From the NCBI RefSeq assembly GCF_963678635.1, contig NW_026971731.1, positions 98,333-162,332 of the forward strand: a stretch of 64,000 nucleotides of DNA, in the 5' to 3' direction. The stretch's first letter is position 1, and each line of letters opens with the position of its first letter. Of the stretch, positions 1 to 9,187 are shown piece by piece. Origin of the DNA: Symsagittifera roscoffensis. Its lineage: Eukaryota > Xenacoelomorpha > Acoela > Convolutidae. The position numbers and the translations under genes are program-made. The notes beneath the pieces were generated by a model that was given only the letters and a program-made list of their open reading frames with translations, was not told the DNA's origin and did not search any database.

Positions 1-777
1 CGGTGGTATAACAATCTGAAATAGCGATACGTAGTCTCCTACCGAGTAAGCTTTAGCACCAGCTGCTTTCTTTCGAATCTTTTCCTCTGCCTTGCCTGTG
101 CTCGCTGAGTATTTCGCCTACACAAGTCGTTTAACTCTTGCTGACGTCTAATCACATTCCTCACGTAGACCTGTGGAGACGTTTTCATTCCCTCAAACTA
201 AGGTAGAAAAAGTTAAAGGGCAATGACTTCTCGTGACCGGTTAGCATCTATTGTGGACTTACTTCGGTGGTGGAGTGTTGCGTGCTATTATAAGCTCCCA
301 TCACCTGTGGAAGGTATCTGCCCCAATCGGTCATGTATCGAAACAACATATCCTCAGCATCGACACTAACGTTCGATTCTGCCTTTCCACTAAGCCATTC
401 GTCTGTGACTGGTATGTCGTAGAGTGAGCTTGAGCAACATGTGAGCGTCTCATAAGCTCTTTCGTGAGTTCTCTTAAGAAAACTGTTCCGTTATCCGATT
501 GAAAGGACATCGTACAACCATGTCTCGCCATCCACGTAATGATCAGGTGGTCGCACGTTTCCTCCGCTGAGGCAGCAATGCAGGGCACGGCCTCTGCATA
601 CTTCCTGAAGTGATCTATCATGACCAAGACTTGAATATAACCACTGTCTGTCATGCATATCTTTTGGTAAAATATCTGCACCACTTCGTTGAATTCAGAC
701 GACTCGATCGATTGAAAAAGAAATCGCAATTTCCTTGGATCTTTTTCTGTTGGCATGACAGACACGCTGTTACCCAC
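1..777 (-). pseudogene. Ty3/gypsy integrase catalytic core and tail, broken (element B)
   Basis: This is the catalytic core of a retroelement integrase, which joins retrotransposon cDNA to host DNA. The frame 777-331 contains SDNGTVF, around the second catalytic Asp, and NGLVERQNRT, around the catalytic Glu. The segment expected to carry the first Asp reads QIFYQKICMTDSG, so that residue looks lost or displaced. After the stop at 331, sense continues in another frame (a YLPQVMGAYNSTQHSTT-like stretch, about 330-230), typical of the end of a gypsy integrase core. Bases 1-200 hold the decayed C-terminal region and run off the window. It continues directly from the zinc-binding part at 781-1605 with a frame change near 780, where a CEKWVTACLSCQQKK-like half of the HHCC finger is read in a different frame. 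Confident as integrase; clearly non-functional. Confidence 0.88.
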
Positions 778-780
778 TTC

Positions 781-1605
781 TCACATGCCTTTTTCAGTCC
801 AGGACCCAAAGTGCTTCAGGATCCTCTGATATAATTTGTCGATCCCCTGATGGCCCATCTGATCATGCGACTTGAATAAGAGTTCTGTCTGATAGAGTTG
901 CGGCAACACTATCGCGTTATACTTGTATAGGACTTTGTCTTCATCTCTTCTCTTGCAAGCCACAATCCCGTCCTTGTTCAAATATAACCTTCCCTCTTTC
1001 TGCATTAAATACTGTCTCAGAATACGGTATCTGTCTTCATCCAGGTCACCTTTGTCCGGTGCACCATTTTCTATCCACCTCTTCAGGTTGCTTGTCATGC
1101 GGTCATTTCTATGCGCCCTTAGTAGATCCGAGAGTCTATACCTCGCCTTAAAGTACGTGTTCATGACCATCATCTGACTATTCAGCTCATTGGGCTGGTG
1201 TGTGTCTTCTTCCTTCTTAAAGCACCAAATCTTCGCCATCGACTGTGTTTCTTGTTTGAACTGCTGAAGATCAGTCCTGACTACCTCTTTTTCTGGCAAC
1301 AGACTTATCGAACGTTCCGATACCGCTATTGTTTCCAGATCGTCCGCTGCGTTGCCAAAGACTCTTTCGCTTGGTATGAGGTAGCGATCACTGTCAGGGT
1401 CCTGGTATACGTCTCTATCCAGATCCCTTGCTCGAGCTTCCACTAGTAGTGTGTGGATCGCTAGTTCTGACAGTTCCGATGCCGAGCTCGAGTTCCTGTC
1501 TGAGTAGGTGTCAATTCCTGAGTTTCGGGAATCGTCGTCTGTTGAAGAGTCTGTGACGGAGTCCGCACCCTCCTCCAGATCAGTTCTGAGCCTTCTTCGC
1601 AACAA
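781..1605 (-). pseudogene. Integrase N-terminal zinc-binding domain and acidic linker (element B pol)
   Basis: A 274-codon open segment of element B pol. The first half is acidic and serine-rich (clusters such as DSSTDDDS), a probable linker between RNase H and integrase. The last 70 residues are the N-terminal integrase domain: FKSHDQMGHQGIDKLYQRI supplies the two histidines of the HHCC zinc site, and the two cysteines lie just past the stop in a different frame. The domain order (linker, HHCC, then core at 1-777) is that of Ty3/gypsy pol read on the minus strand. The frame breaks at both ends, so this is a fragment of a larger polyprotein, not a separate gene. Confidence 0.8.
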
Positions 1606-3155
1606 TCTGAACTCTTTCGAACAAAACTTTTTTCTCCCGGTCCTGTTTCATCTACATCAGACTCCCCGGACAGACTTCATTGTCCCGGATGTTGGGCTTG
1701 AAATCCCCGGACAAACAATCTTGCACCAGGTTTCGCTTAACCTTCTCACGTTCTGTATCTTGGTCCTCAAAGGTAGAGTTTTCTTTTGCTTGTCTTTCAT
1801 CTGTTCGTTCCGCCCAAATGAAGTACTGGTTAAAACCTCGTGGGGTATTGAGGATATTGTTTACTGAACTATTGTCCTGCAATCCCTCTCATAGTCTTTG
1901 TGTTGTCGTATTGACAGCATGATTTTCACCTTCTCACTGACTGTCAGTAATGCCATGGCTGCTGCCCACTCATGGTCATCTCTAGTTACCTCTTTTCTCT
2001 GACACTCCAACCACCATCCGCATCAGCTGTGTTGTGATCTGCACCGTCTTATCCAACAATGAGAGGCTGTTTATATTGATGCGAGAGAGTTCCTGCTGGA
2101 CCAGGTTTGAGCACAGCAACAGATCCAAGGGCACCGGGTCCTTCTTGGAGAGAATCTTTATGTCCGCTGCTTTCTCTACAGGTAACTCAGGATGTCCTGG
2201 AATTGGATGTCCAGACTTGTCCAACCATCTCGTTAAGGGAAGCGCTTCGTAAGTTTTTTTGTCCAGAAACGAGAATCCTTCCTTTATTTCTGCCTAATTG
2301 GGTTGATTCTGTTCCAATCTTTCATAGAACTCAGTTTTCTTGCTGAGGTTGTCAGCATTCTGGTGTTTATCACGCATCATGTGCTCTATTATCATGTGGT
2401 GGCCACCAATCTTACTATTTGTCTACCAATATAACTCTGATCCATCGAGTAGGTCTTCAACCAGGATAACGCTCTGTTGTCGCCGAGCAACTTAAAGGGA
2501 GCGCTCCCAAGTATGCGCGGTACCTTTCCACGAATGTGACTACTGCAAAATTTATGCTTTTGGTGCACAATATTTCACCTCAGTGTCACTCAAAACCTTG
2601 CTGCCATAAGCAATGGGACAGAGAACCGTTCTTCCAACCATTCTTGCTCCTGATGCAATATTCCTGAGATGGCTACTACTGATACGTCTCTGTCAATAAC
2701 ATACATGCCTTTCTCTATATACATGCCTAGCACTGGTGCTTCGCACAGTTCCCGTTTTATGTTCTCGAAAGCAACTTATCGTTCCATTCGAATTTCTTTC
2801 CTTTGTTTCGCATCAGCCTCCGAATTGGATACTCCTTGTCTGCTTATCCTTTTATGAACTCACTTTAATAAATGGCAAACCCTATGCTCATGAATTGTGT
2901 GTCCGTTCTCGGTGCCTTCCATGTTAACACAGCCTCTACTGCTTCCGGATCCGGCCTACACCATGCCTGTCCACCATCCTTCCCAGATACTTGATCGAAA
3001 CCCTAAGGATTTCACATTTCGATGGTTTGCATTTCAAGCCTGCTTTTTTCATGCATCTAAAGACCTCATCTAACCGATCATTGTGGTCTTCCAGTGTTGG
3101 TGTTGCTATAACACATCACAAGATTCCCGTACTATTTTGTCACTCTGATCAAAGC
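1606..3155 (-). pseudogene. RT thumb, RNase H and tether of element B pol (downstream half of the split RT)
   Basis: Minus-strand translation gives, in order: an RT palm/thumb segment at about 3150-2950 (IATPTLEDHNDRLDEVFR, then KYLGRMVDRHGV), an RT-to-RNase H connection at about 2940-2750 (TWKAPRTDTQFMS), an RNase H core at about 2750-2400 (VVAISGILHQEQEW, IAYGSKVLSDTE, NRALSWLKTYSMDQSYIGR), and a tether at about 2340-1610 (HQNADNLSKKTEFYERLEQ and a charged stretch). Frames change repeatedly and stops intervene, so it is dead. The RT begins abruptly at 3155, beside the LTR start of element A. The missing upstream RT lies at 20851-21430 in the same orientation. The YxDD region reads as a degenerate Cys-Asp-Val, so the first catalytic Asp is not seen. 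Confidence 0.85.
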
Positions 3156-3476
3156 TGTGACATTCGACCAGAATGGCCAAAATGCAATCTCTGCAGATAT
3201 CGAATTTTTAGCAGCGAGCCTTCTGAGTTGGTGATTTGGAAGGATTAAGAGCGTTATTCGAACGATAAAACAAAACGTGAAGGTTGAAGGATTCGGAAAT
3301 TCAAAATTTTTAAATTTCGAAGTGATTACGTAACATTTCTGAGAAACGTCAGAAACGGCCATTTTGGCTAAAATGAGAAAGAAAAACACAACAACAATAG
3401 CTGCGCTGACGACAACTACGAAAATCGTGATTGAAAAACAACAGCAGATTGCAAGAATAACAGAGAGCGTTCCGAG

Positions 3477-3508
3477 TTGCAACTATTGTGCCGCTACAAT
3501 AGTTGCAA
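3477..3508 (+). promoter_or_regulatory. LTR hairpin, 13-bp stem with 6-nt loop
   Basis: TTGCAACTATTGT and ACAATAGTTGCAA flank the loop GCCGCT, a perfect inverted repeat. A smaller stem follows at 3511-3526 (CCGTTG-CGAA-CAACGG). The same hairpin occurs at 19269-19300 and, inverted, at 33250-33281 and 35786-35817. In the inverted copies one stem pair is T-A to G-C changed on both sides. It lies upstream of the TATA box, so it may act as DNA or as RNA from a second transcript; its function is not known. Confidence 0.7.
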
Positions 3509-3635
3509 GGCCGTTGCGAACAACGGTGAAGGGTGGAAGACAGCCTTCCGGATTACGAAGAAATCAAGATTAACGAGCTTGATTCAGTGAATTCAAGAAT
3601 CCGGAAGGATTTCGGAACTGAGACTTTTGTCTTTT

Positions 3636-3643
3636 TATATAAA
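3636..3643 (+). promoter_or_regulatory. TATA box of the element A LTR
   Basis: TATATAAA within the LTR, 480 bp from its start and about 150 bp upstream of an AATAAA signal, the usual U3-R spacing in LTR elements. It is repeated near 19433 and 20406. The inverted B LTR copy (about 33110) lacks a clean match. Transcription start is inferred about 25-35 bp downstream. Confidence 0.5.
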
Positions 3644-3783
3644 CTTTTAGCTTCCTGTCATGTCCTGACTTGAATTTAATTAATATCTGGATTCATTTTG
3701 ATAAGGATGAGAAGCTAGGAGTTGGGAGGAAAGGGTTGATCCATCATCGATGGAGATGATGATTTTTATCTACTGAACAACTC

Positions 3784-3789
3784 AATAAA
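3784..3789 (+). terminator. Polyadenylation signal in the LTR
   Basis: AATAAA, repeated at 20566-20571 in the terminal 3' LTR, where it would end the element transcript. The position after the TATA box fits the R region of an LTR. Confidence 0.4.
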
Positions 3790-4068
3790 TAGTATAAGCC
3801 CTGTTTTTAGGAGTGACCTCGTGGTCTGGGGATACTGAGACCCAGCCATGGGCTCACTATTTTTGCATGTAATCAAGTTAATTTGAGCGTTCTGGTCGAA
3901 GCCGGAGAACAGTAACGTTTTTGTCGACCCGATGTTAGAGAGACCACCGAAAATACTGGCTTGGTAGAGACGGTGAAAAGCATGAAAAACTCTGTTTAGA
4001 CGTTAGCCAGTCGTCTGAGGACTTAGTTTTGTTTTCCGTCGATATGTATCTTCCGGGCGAATGTTACA

Positions 4069-6921
4069 TACATGTTTTTATGGCGCTCCTGGGTGTTATT
4101 CTTTAACATCATGACCGGCAGAACCGTTAACGAGCACTCCGCGCCGAGCCCTTAATAGGCCTAAACCGCCGGGGCGGAGGGGTAGTTCGGAAAGCGGAAG
4201 CCTTCCCGATTACCGTGAATAGTTTTTAAACCTAGTTAAGACCGAAAATTCACGAACCAGGAAGGGTGGGGGGAATCGCGAACCCCTCGTCCCCTGAGTG
4301 GTTTGTGACCAAAAACACTTAAAAGATATACGTAAAACCAAACAAAAAGTAGTATAGTTCCCAAGAAAAACAGAAAAACATAAAAAAAACCAAAAACAGT
4401 AAAAAAGTTAAAAAAATCAGTAGAAAACATCCCCCCAGACAAGATGTGATCCAACCCCCCCCCCCCCCGTTTGTTGTTGATAGATATATTGTTGTCACAG
4501 GCATTTATATCAGTCAGGATTGTTACGATCAATTTTGTGGCCCGTTTGTGAGGCTTGTACTGTCCGGTTATTCGAGCATTTAAGCACGTTAATGATAAAT
4601 TGCGCTCAATCCGGAAGGGTCAGCTGATTTGCGCTCAATTCGGAAGGGTCTTGGGAGAAGACCGATCCGGCAAGCAGTAGAAGGAGCCACAAGAAGGGGC
4701 TCAACGACAACAACAATCGACTGTTGGGTATCGTTAACAAGTTTTGAATCCCATTTGGTACAAAAAGTAAGATAGTAATATGTGGGGGGCTCGACAGTGC
4801 TGCACTGTAGTGACCCTTCACCGAACTGCGAATATCCTAGTTAAGCACCTTAATTCGGATATTAAACAAACCCGGAGGGGTATAGTATTACTACTATCAT
4901 TACTTATATAGCTTATATTAATAAACTATAGTGTTTTTCAGTGAAATACAGAGAAAACAGACTGGTTTTTAGGGTCAAAATAGAACCGGATAACTTTAGT
5001 TCGGAAGTGGTTGGAACTATTTTGGTACAAAAAACCAAATTTTCCAAAGTTTTGATAGTACAAAACACTATAAAGTCAGAAATTTTTTGAAATTTTTGAG
5101 TTAGGACAGTAAAAATAGTTGTTTGGACAACGTCCACTAGTGAAACTACGAGTTCTGAAACCCGCTACCCGAAAGCCTTCCGTGTTGCCGAGAAATTGAA
5201 CTTAACGAGTTTGATTTGGTGGATTTATCAATCCGGAGGGGTACAGGTAGCGTAGTTTTTCGCAATATTTTTCAACTAAAGCGTTTTAGATCGGGTCTTT
5301 TGCATTGAACTAGAAGAGTATAGGCCTTCTGAGCTCGGATCAATATCTTTTAGGTCAAAAGGAACCGAATTGCGGAAAAAGTTAGGTGGAACCTATAAGA
5401 GAGAAATTTTTTGAGTTTGCAAGAAAGACGTTTTGGCTAATAAATTTTCGACAACTGGACAGATCCAGTTGATCTTGGTACCATTAGATCAAAAATTAGC
5501 TAAACTTACTGGTAAGAAGAAGAATTACTCGAAAAAGCAATCGCGAAAATTTTTTGAGATTGTTTTTAGCAAATTACTCAATCAGGAGGGGTACACCCTT
5601 CACGTTTTATAATTTTTTTTTGGAAAACCCTTAAACCCCTACCAAACGTGATAGCGATTGAACTAAGTAACTTAGGACAGTTCTAGACAAAAAGGGAGGG
5701 CTAAAGGCACAAGAAGACCTTAAAAGAGCCGAAATTAGGCAAGTGATAACACCCTTCACCGTTAGTGTGAATTGTCAAATAGGAGGCTTAACTTCAATCC
5801 GGAGGGGTCAGGGAAAGGATCATATTTCCTTCCCAGTTAATTCGAGCAGCATAACAGCATCGCAGAACGTATCCAGTATCCAGAGGGGTATAGGCTGAAA
5901 TCAAAAAATCTCCGGAAAGCTACTTTAAAGAACCAAAAGGCTCCCAATCCGGAGGGGTCAAAATTTTTCAAAGTCGCTGGGGTCCGAATCCGGATGGGTC
6001 TAGTTTCCACAAAACCGGAGGGGTCCCAATCCGGAGGGGTCTCCTATTAACTAACTAGGAGGGATCCTAATTCGGAGGGGTCTTATTTTTACCAATCCGA
6101 AAGGGTCCTATTTTTGCCAAGCCGGATGGGTACTGTTTTTTGTCAACCCAGAGAGATAAAAATGTTTTAAGGACTTAGGTAAAACAAAAGAAAGACAAGA
6201 GTGCGAGGCATTAGGTTATTAAGACCTAGGCTAGGAACCAGTGGCTGCACTGGTAACTTGCCTTTCGAATAAGACCAGACCAAAACAAAACAGGTAGGAC
6301 CTCGGATAATCGCGACACTAAGTCTAAATTGAAAAATAGTGTAACTAATTGGTGTAAATTGAAAACCAATACGTTTTTACGAGAAGTGACTGCCCTGAGG
6401 GTTGTAGTAGGTCTAGCTCGGGCAGTCCGAAGGCAGATAGGTAAGACAGTACTCGGTGGGTGCAATAATCGCCCACTTGAGAAAATTACTGCCTTGATAG
6501 TTTTGTCTGTTTGGTGCAGCACCAAGCGAAGAAAGCTTTTTCTTCCAAAAACAAAAGTTCGACTATTGTACTAAGACCGGCTAAAATACAATACACATAC
6601 GTTTTTCATAGAAATATTCTTAGTCTGTTACTTTTGATTTTAAATCAACATAAACTGTGCTTGATTGGGTAGTGAGTACACTATCTTTTAATTTGACTGA
6701 TAACATCATATTGTGCTAGTTCTCAAATCTTACGACCAGTAATTGATTAGTGTGATCAAATTATATACAAGGTGTATTCTGATAACATACAGGGATTCGT
6801 GGTCACTATCTAGTAGAAACTTGTGAAACTTTTTGTGTTGTGTTATTTTTATTAATAGTCAGACTAGAAAGCCACCAGAAATCAAATTGAGTGTATAGGC
6901 TTGAGAAGGTACAAATAGGAA
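4069..6921 (+). other. Long untranslated leader of element A with CCGGAGGGGT-type repeats
   Basis: 2.85 kb between the LTR and the first gag-like ATG, without a credible ORF; the short ORFs in it are chance (one depends on a poly-C run at 4456-4469). It contains many degenerate copies of AATCCGGAGGGGTC, densest at 5940-6140 with about eight in 190 bp, and scattered ones near 4610, 4640, 4873, 5230, 5582, 5800 and 5880. The same leader, inverted, occurs at 25440-28072 and 29720-32683 in element B. It may hold packaging, dimerisation or translation-control signals, but nothing in the sequence decides this. Confidence 0.6.
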
Positions 6922-7510
6922 ATGAGTCTAGACAAGTCAAGAATACCTAAACGAGGTAATAGTTCCAGGAAATTCATACCTGAGGAGCAAAGAAAATCAA
7001 TGACTGATCCTTTTGTGGAACGGATCAAACGAACAAGGGACGGCAAAAGGAAGATGGTTTCAGGCAGAATTGTTGAAGGAGAAGTCAAAAGACCTCAGAA
7101 GAGAGAAAAGAAATATTGGAAGTGGAGGTCCACCCGGACCAGGCCATGCAAGACGGCGAAGAGATGCATGGGCTGGAAGGGAGAGGCGGAAGGCCAGCGA
7201 GCGAATCTACTCCGGTAGAACAAGGTCAGGATTTGGCCACTTCCACTGGACACTGGATCGAGCGGAGATGTCGTAACTGTCCGACATCTCTACTGAAGTT
7301 GTGGCGACCAGGAGATCTCCAACAAACCATACCATGATGGCAGATGTAGCAGAGAAACAGACTACGTCTTCATCGTTCACAGAAAGAATGGAAAATACCT
7401 TTGGGAACATCTTTCCATTTACAATGGGAGCGGGCACAGGAAACGAAGGTAAATCCCAAGAGGAAGAAGAGGACGATGACGAGCAGGTGGACTCTGGATC
7501 CTGCTTGTGA
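6922..7510 (+). pseudogene. Gag N-terminal region shared with element B, frameshifted
   Basis: Starts MSLDKSRIPK, matching the minus-strand starts at 25419 and 29713 (MKMSLDKSR). The homologous protein sense moves between frames: from 6922 to about 7110 in the first, then EVEVHPDQAM from 7116, then a GNIFPFTMG-GTGNEG segment to 7510. All three match element B gag. It is basic at the start and acidic at the end (EEEEDDDE). Homology with B stops at about 7500, where A enters unrelated sequence. Whether A once expressed this as a fusion with the next ORF is unknown. The role is presumably that of the B Gag N-terminus, which has no recognised fold here. Confidence 0.65.
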
Positions 7511-8279
7511 AGTTAACGAGAAGGGCACCAGGGAGAAGAACGATGGAAACGATGTTGTAGAGGAGGGAACAAAAACACCACTGGACCTGGATCCAAATGA
7601 GGTGATCGAAGCGGAAGATGAAACCTTACCTTATGCAGAAGAAGATTGGCAGGATCCCGAACAAACAGAGGTTCCCAAAAATTTGGAACCAGATCTTCAA
7701 GACTCGCTGCAGACTCGACAAGGCGACGGGAAGAGACCTAGAAAGAAATACAACCGTTACGGTGACGACTTTGTAGTAGACAGGATAGATCTGAAAAAGA
7801 TAGTGGAAGAAGTGGTAGGTCTAGAAAGCATAACAGTCTCACAAGACATTGACATAGTAGATGATCACGACCAGGAATGGATCGAGGACAGGTCGAAACC
7901 CGAAGTAGATTTCGACGAAGAGCAATCGGAATACTACAGAGATGATCTCACAAATCTGCGAGTCTTGGAGTGGCTGAACGAAATGACATCAGACCCTAAA
8001 GAGACCAGCGTCACGATTCAAGACGTAGATCGCGAAAGCGCGAAATACATCAAGACCGAACGAGATGATCCTTCCTGGGCTGCCCAGGAAGGACAGTTAC
8101 TCATTCCAGCTTCTAACCTCGACTTGATATCCGGTATTCGATCGACGGGGTCTTCGAAGGATATTTTTGTCCGGGGAGTGGGGGGTAGGACTTACCCACA
8201 CCGAAAACCTGATAATAAAAAAATTGAGAATAGCACGAGAAACAGGAGATTTAGAAGCAGAAACAGGCGAAGAACCTAA
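7401..8279 (+). CDS. Acidic ORF specific to element A, upstream of the macro-like domain
   Basis: Open for 292 codons, of which those after about 7500 are specific to element A. It is strongly acidic, with D/E clusters (for example QDIDIVDDHDQEW) and one basic patch (KRPRKKYNRYG, about residue 112). No known domain is recognised. The likely true product is a fusion: shared Gag N-terminus, this acidic region, then the macro-like region that begins in the +1 frame near 8230. The frame overlap 8167-8279 marks a probable single-base lesion or a frameshift site. The first 33 codons overlap gag in a different frame and are probably not used. Low complexity limits functional inference. Confidence 0.5.
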   Translation: MGTSFHLQWERAQETKVNPKRKKRTMTSRWTLDPACEVNEKGTREKNDGNDVVEEGTKTPLDLDPNEVIEAEDETLPYAEEDWQDPEQTEVPKNLEPDLQDSLQTRQGDGKRPRKKYNRYGDDFVVDRIDLKKIVEEVVGLESITVSQDIDIVDDHDQEWIEDRSKPEVDFDEEQSEYYRDDLTNLRVLEWLNEMTSDPKETSVTIQDVDRESAKYIKTERDDPSWAAQEGQLLIPASNLDLISGIRSTGSSKDIFVRGVGGRTYPHRKPDNKKIENSTRNRRFRSRNRRRT

Positions 8280-8790
8280 GAAACCTGACATAGGGAGGGT
8301 AGTTGAGTCATATTTTAACCTACCAAATGAGTATTCAAGTAGCATAATAATAACAGACAGTGATTTCACACTCACAAACAGAACATGTGCGATAGCAATC
8401 AATGCAGACACAAGTTTTAGGACAGCCTTAGCGGCAGATTTTAAGAGAGAATACAGAAATGTGGAATTCCTTTGGAAGCAACGACCAGGAGTAGGGGGCG
8501 TAGCAGCCTTATCTCCGGCGGCATCACAATTACCGGGAAAATACCTATGCTTCTTGGTGACGAGGGCGACAGAGAAGCAGCACGTGGACCCAGAGAACCT
8601 AGTCTTGTCTTTGACGAGGTTGAGAGATTTCCTCTTGGAAATGGACGTGAAGGAGCTCTCGCTTCCAGTGTATGATCCGAACAGAGGACGGCTGCATCCT
8701 AGGGAACTGTACGCGCTTCTTCACGTGATATTCTCAGATACTAATATACAAGTATATCTGCATAAGAAATATTATTTAAGTATAGGCTGA
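8167..8790 (+). CDS. Macro-domain-like protein region (divergent ADP-ribose-binding fold)
   Basis: From about residue 50 the order of motifs resembles a macro domain of the Poa1p/viral type: a beta strand with an Asn (CAIAINADTSF), an IAxxFK-type helix (ALAADFKREY), a Gly-rich turn (RPGVGGVAAL), a strand-helix unit (YLCFLVTRATEKQ, then LVLSLTRLRDFL), a strand-turn LPVYDPNRGRL in place of the usual Gly-rich phosphate loop, a helix (ELYALLHVIF) and a final strand (NIQVYL). Macro domains bind or hydrolyse ADP-ribose on proteins or RNA. The altered loops leave binding and activity open. It ends with a stop at 8790 and joins the acidic ORF upstream by a +1 frame change. Family call by eye; a structure-based search would settle it. 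Confidence 0.5.
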   Translation: MSGEWGVGLTHTENLIIKKLRIARETGDLEAETGEEPKKPDIGRVVESYFNLPNEYSSSIIITDSDFTLTNRTCAIAINADTSFRTALAADFKREYRNVEFLWKQRPGVGGVAALSPAASQLPGKYLCFLVTRATEKQHVDPENLVLSLTRLRDFLLEMDVKELSLPVYDPNRGRLHPRELYALLHVIFSDTNIQVYLHKKYYLSIG

Positions 8791-9187
8791 GTGACGTGTA
8801 GGGAGGTGATAGGATAAAGACTAAATTATGTGTTGTATTATTTTTATGTGTTATGTTATTAAGATCTTGGGTAGGTAGGGGTTAGTGACCATGAACAGCT
8901 GAATGACGATCTTAGGAATAGATCCAAAGTTTGGGCTCTCCAATCTTGGGTCGAATTCCAAAATTTTAGAAACCGATTGATTTTAATAAGTTTTAGGATA
9001 AACATCTTTTTATCTGAACTGTTCTTAAGCAAATTTTAGCATTTTTTAGCGATATGTATATTAATATGAAACTGACAAGTGTGATATTCGTGATTTCTTT
9101 TCTAGATCCTGATTGATCATTTAAATTACTCACTTGAGTTAGGACCTTGAAACCAAATCGAATCAAATCAAACTTGAAAGGAATAGT
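8791..9187 (+). other. AT-rich spacer between the two coding blocks of element A
   Basis: 397 bp without a credible ORF, separating the macro-like ORF from the polyprotein ORF at 9188. It may be an intercistronic region or contain a splice acceptor for a subgenomic mRNA, but no strong TTTTCAG acceptor is seen. Confidence 0.5.

Larger units (their letters stand above)
3156..4068 (+). repeat. 5' LTR of element A
   Basis: 913 bp, TGTGACATTC...GAATGTTACA. It is repeated in the same orientation at 18947-19500 (5' part) and 20300-20850 (internally deleted), and in inverse orientation at 32684-33594 and 35224-36131. It carries a TATA box, a polyadenylation signal and a hairpin, listed separately. 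After the LTR end the sequence passes into the leader; I could not identify a convincing tRNA primer binding site there. Confidence 0.85.

Noticed and set aside
3364-3573. Small plus-strand ORF in the LTR, similar to minus-strand frames at 33131 and 35683
   Set aside because: Similarity is that of the LTR and its hairpin. The frame is not kept between copies and lies upstream of the TATA box.
4069-4100. Primer binding site starting TGGCGCTCC at about 4080
   Set aside because: The complement does not give a normal tRNA 3' end (no proper T-loop) and it is 10-12 bp from the LTR end.
4236-4532. Minus-strand frame in the leader with Gly and Phe runs
   Set aside because: Produced by a poly-C run and AT-rich sequence; not kept in the other leader copies.
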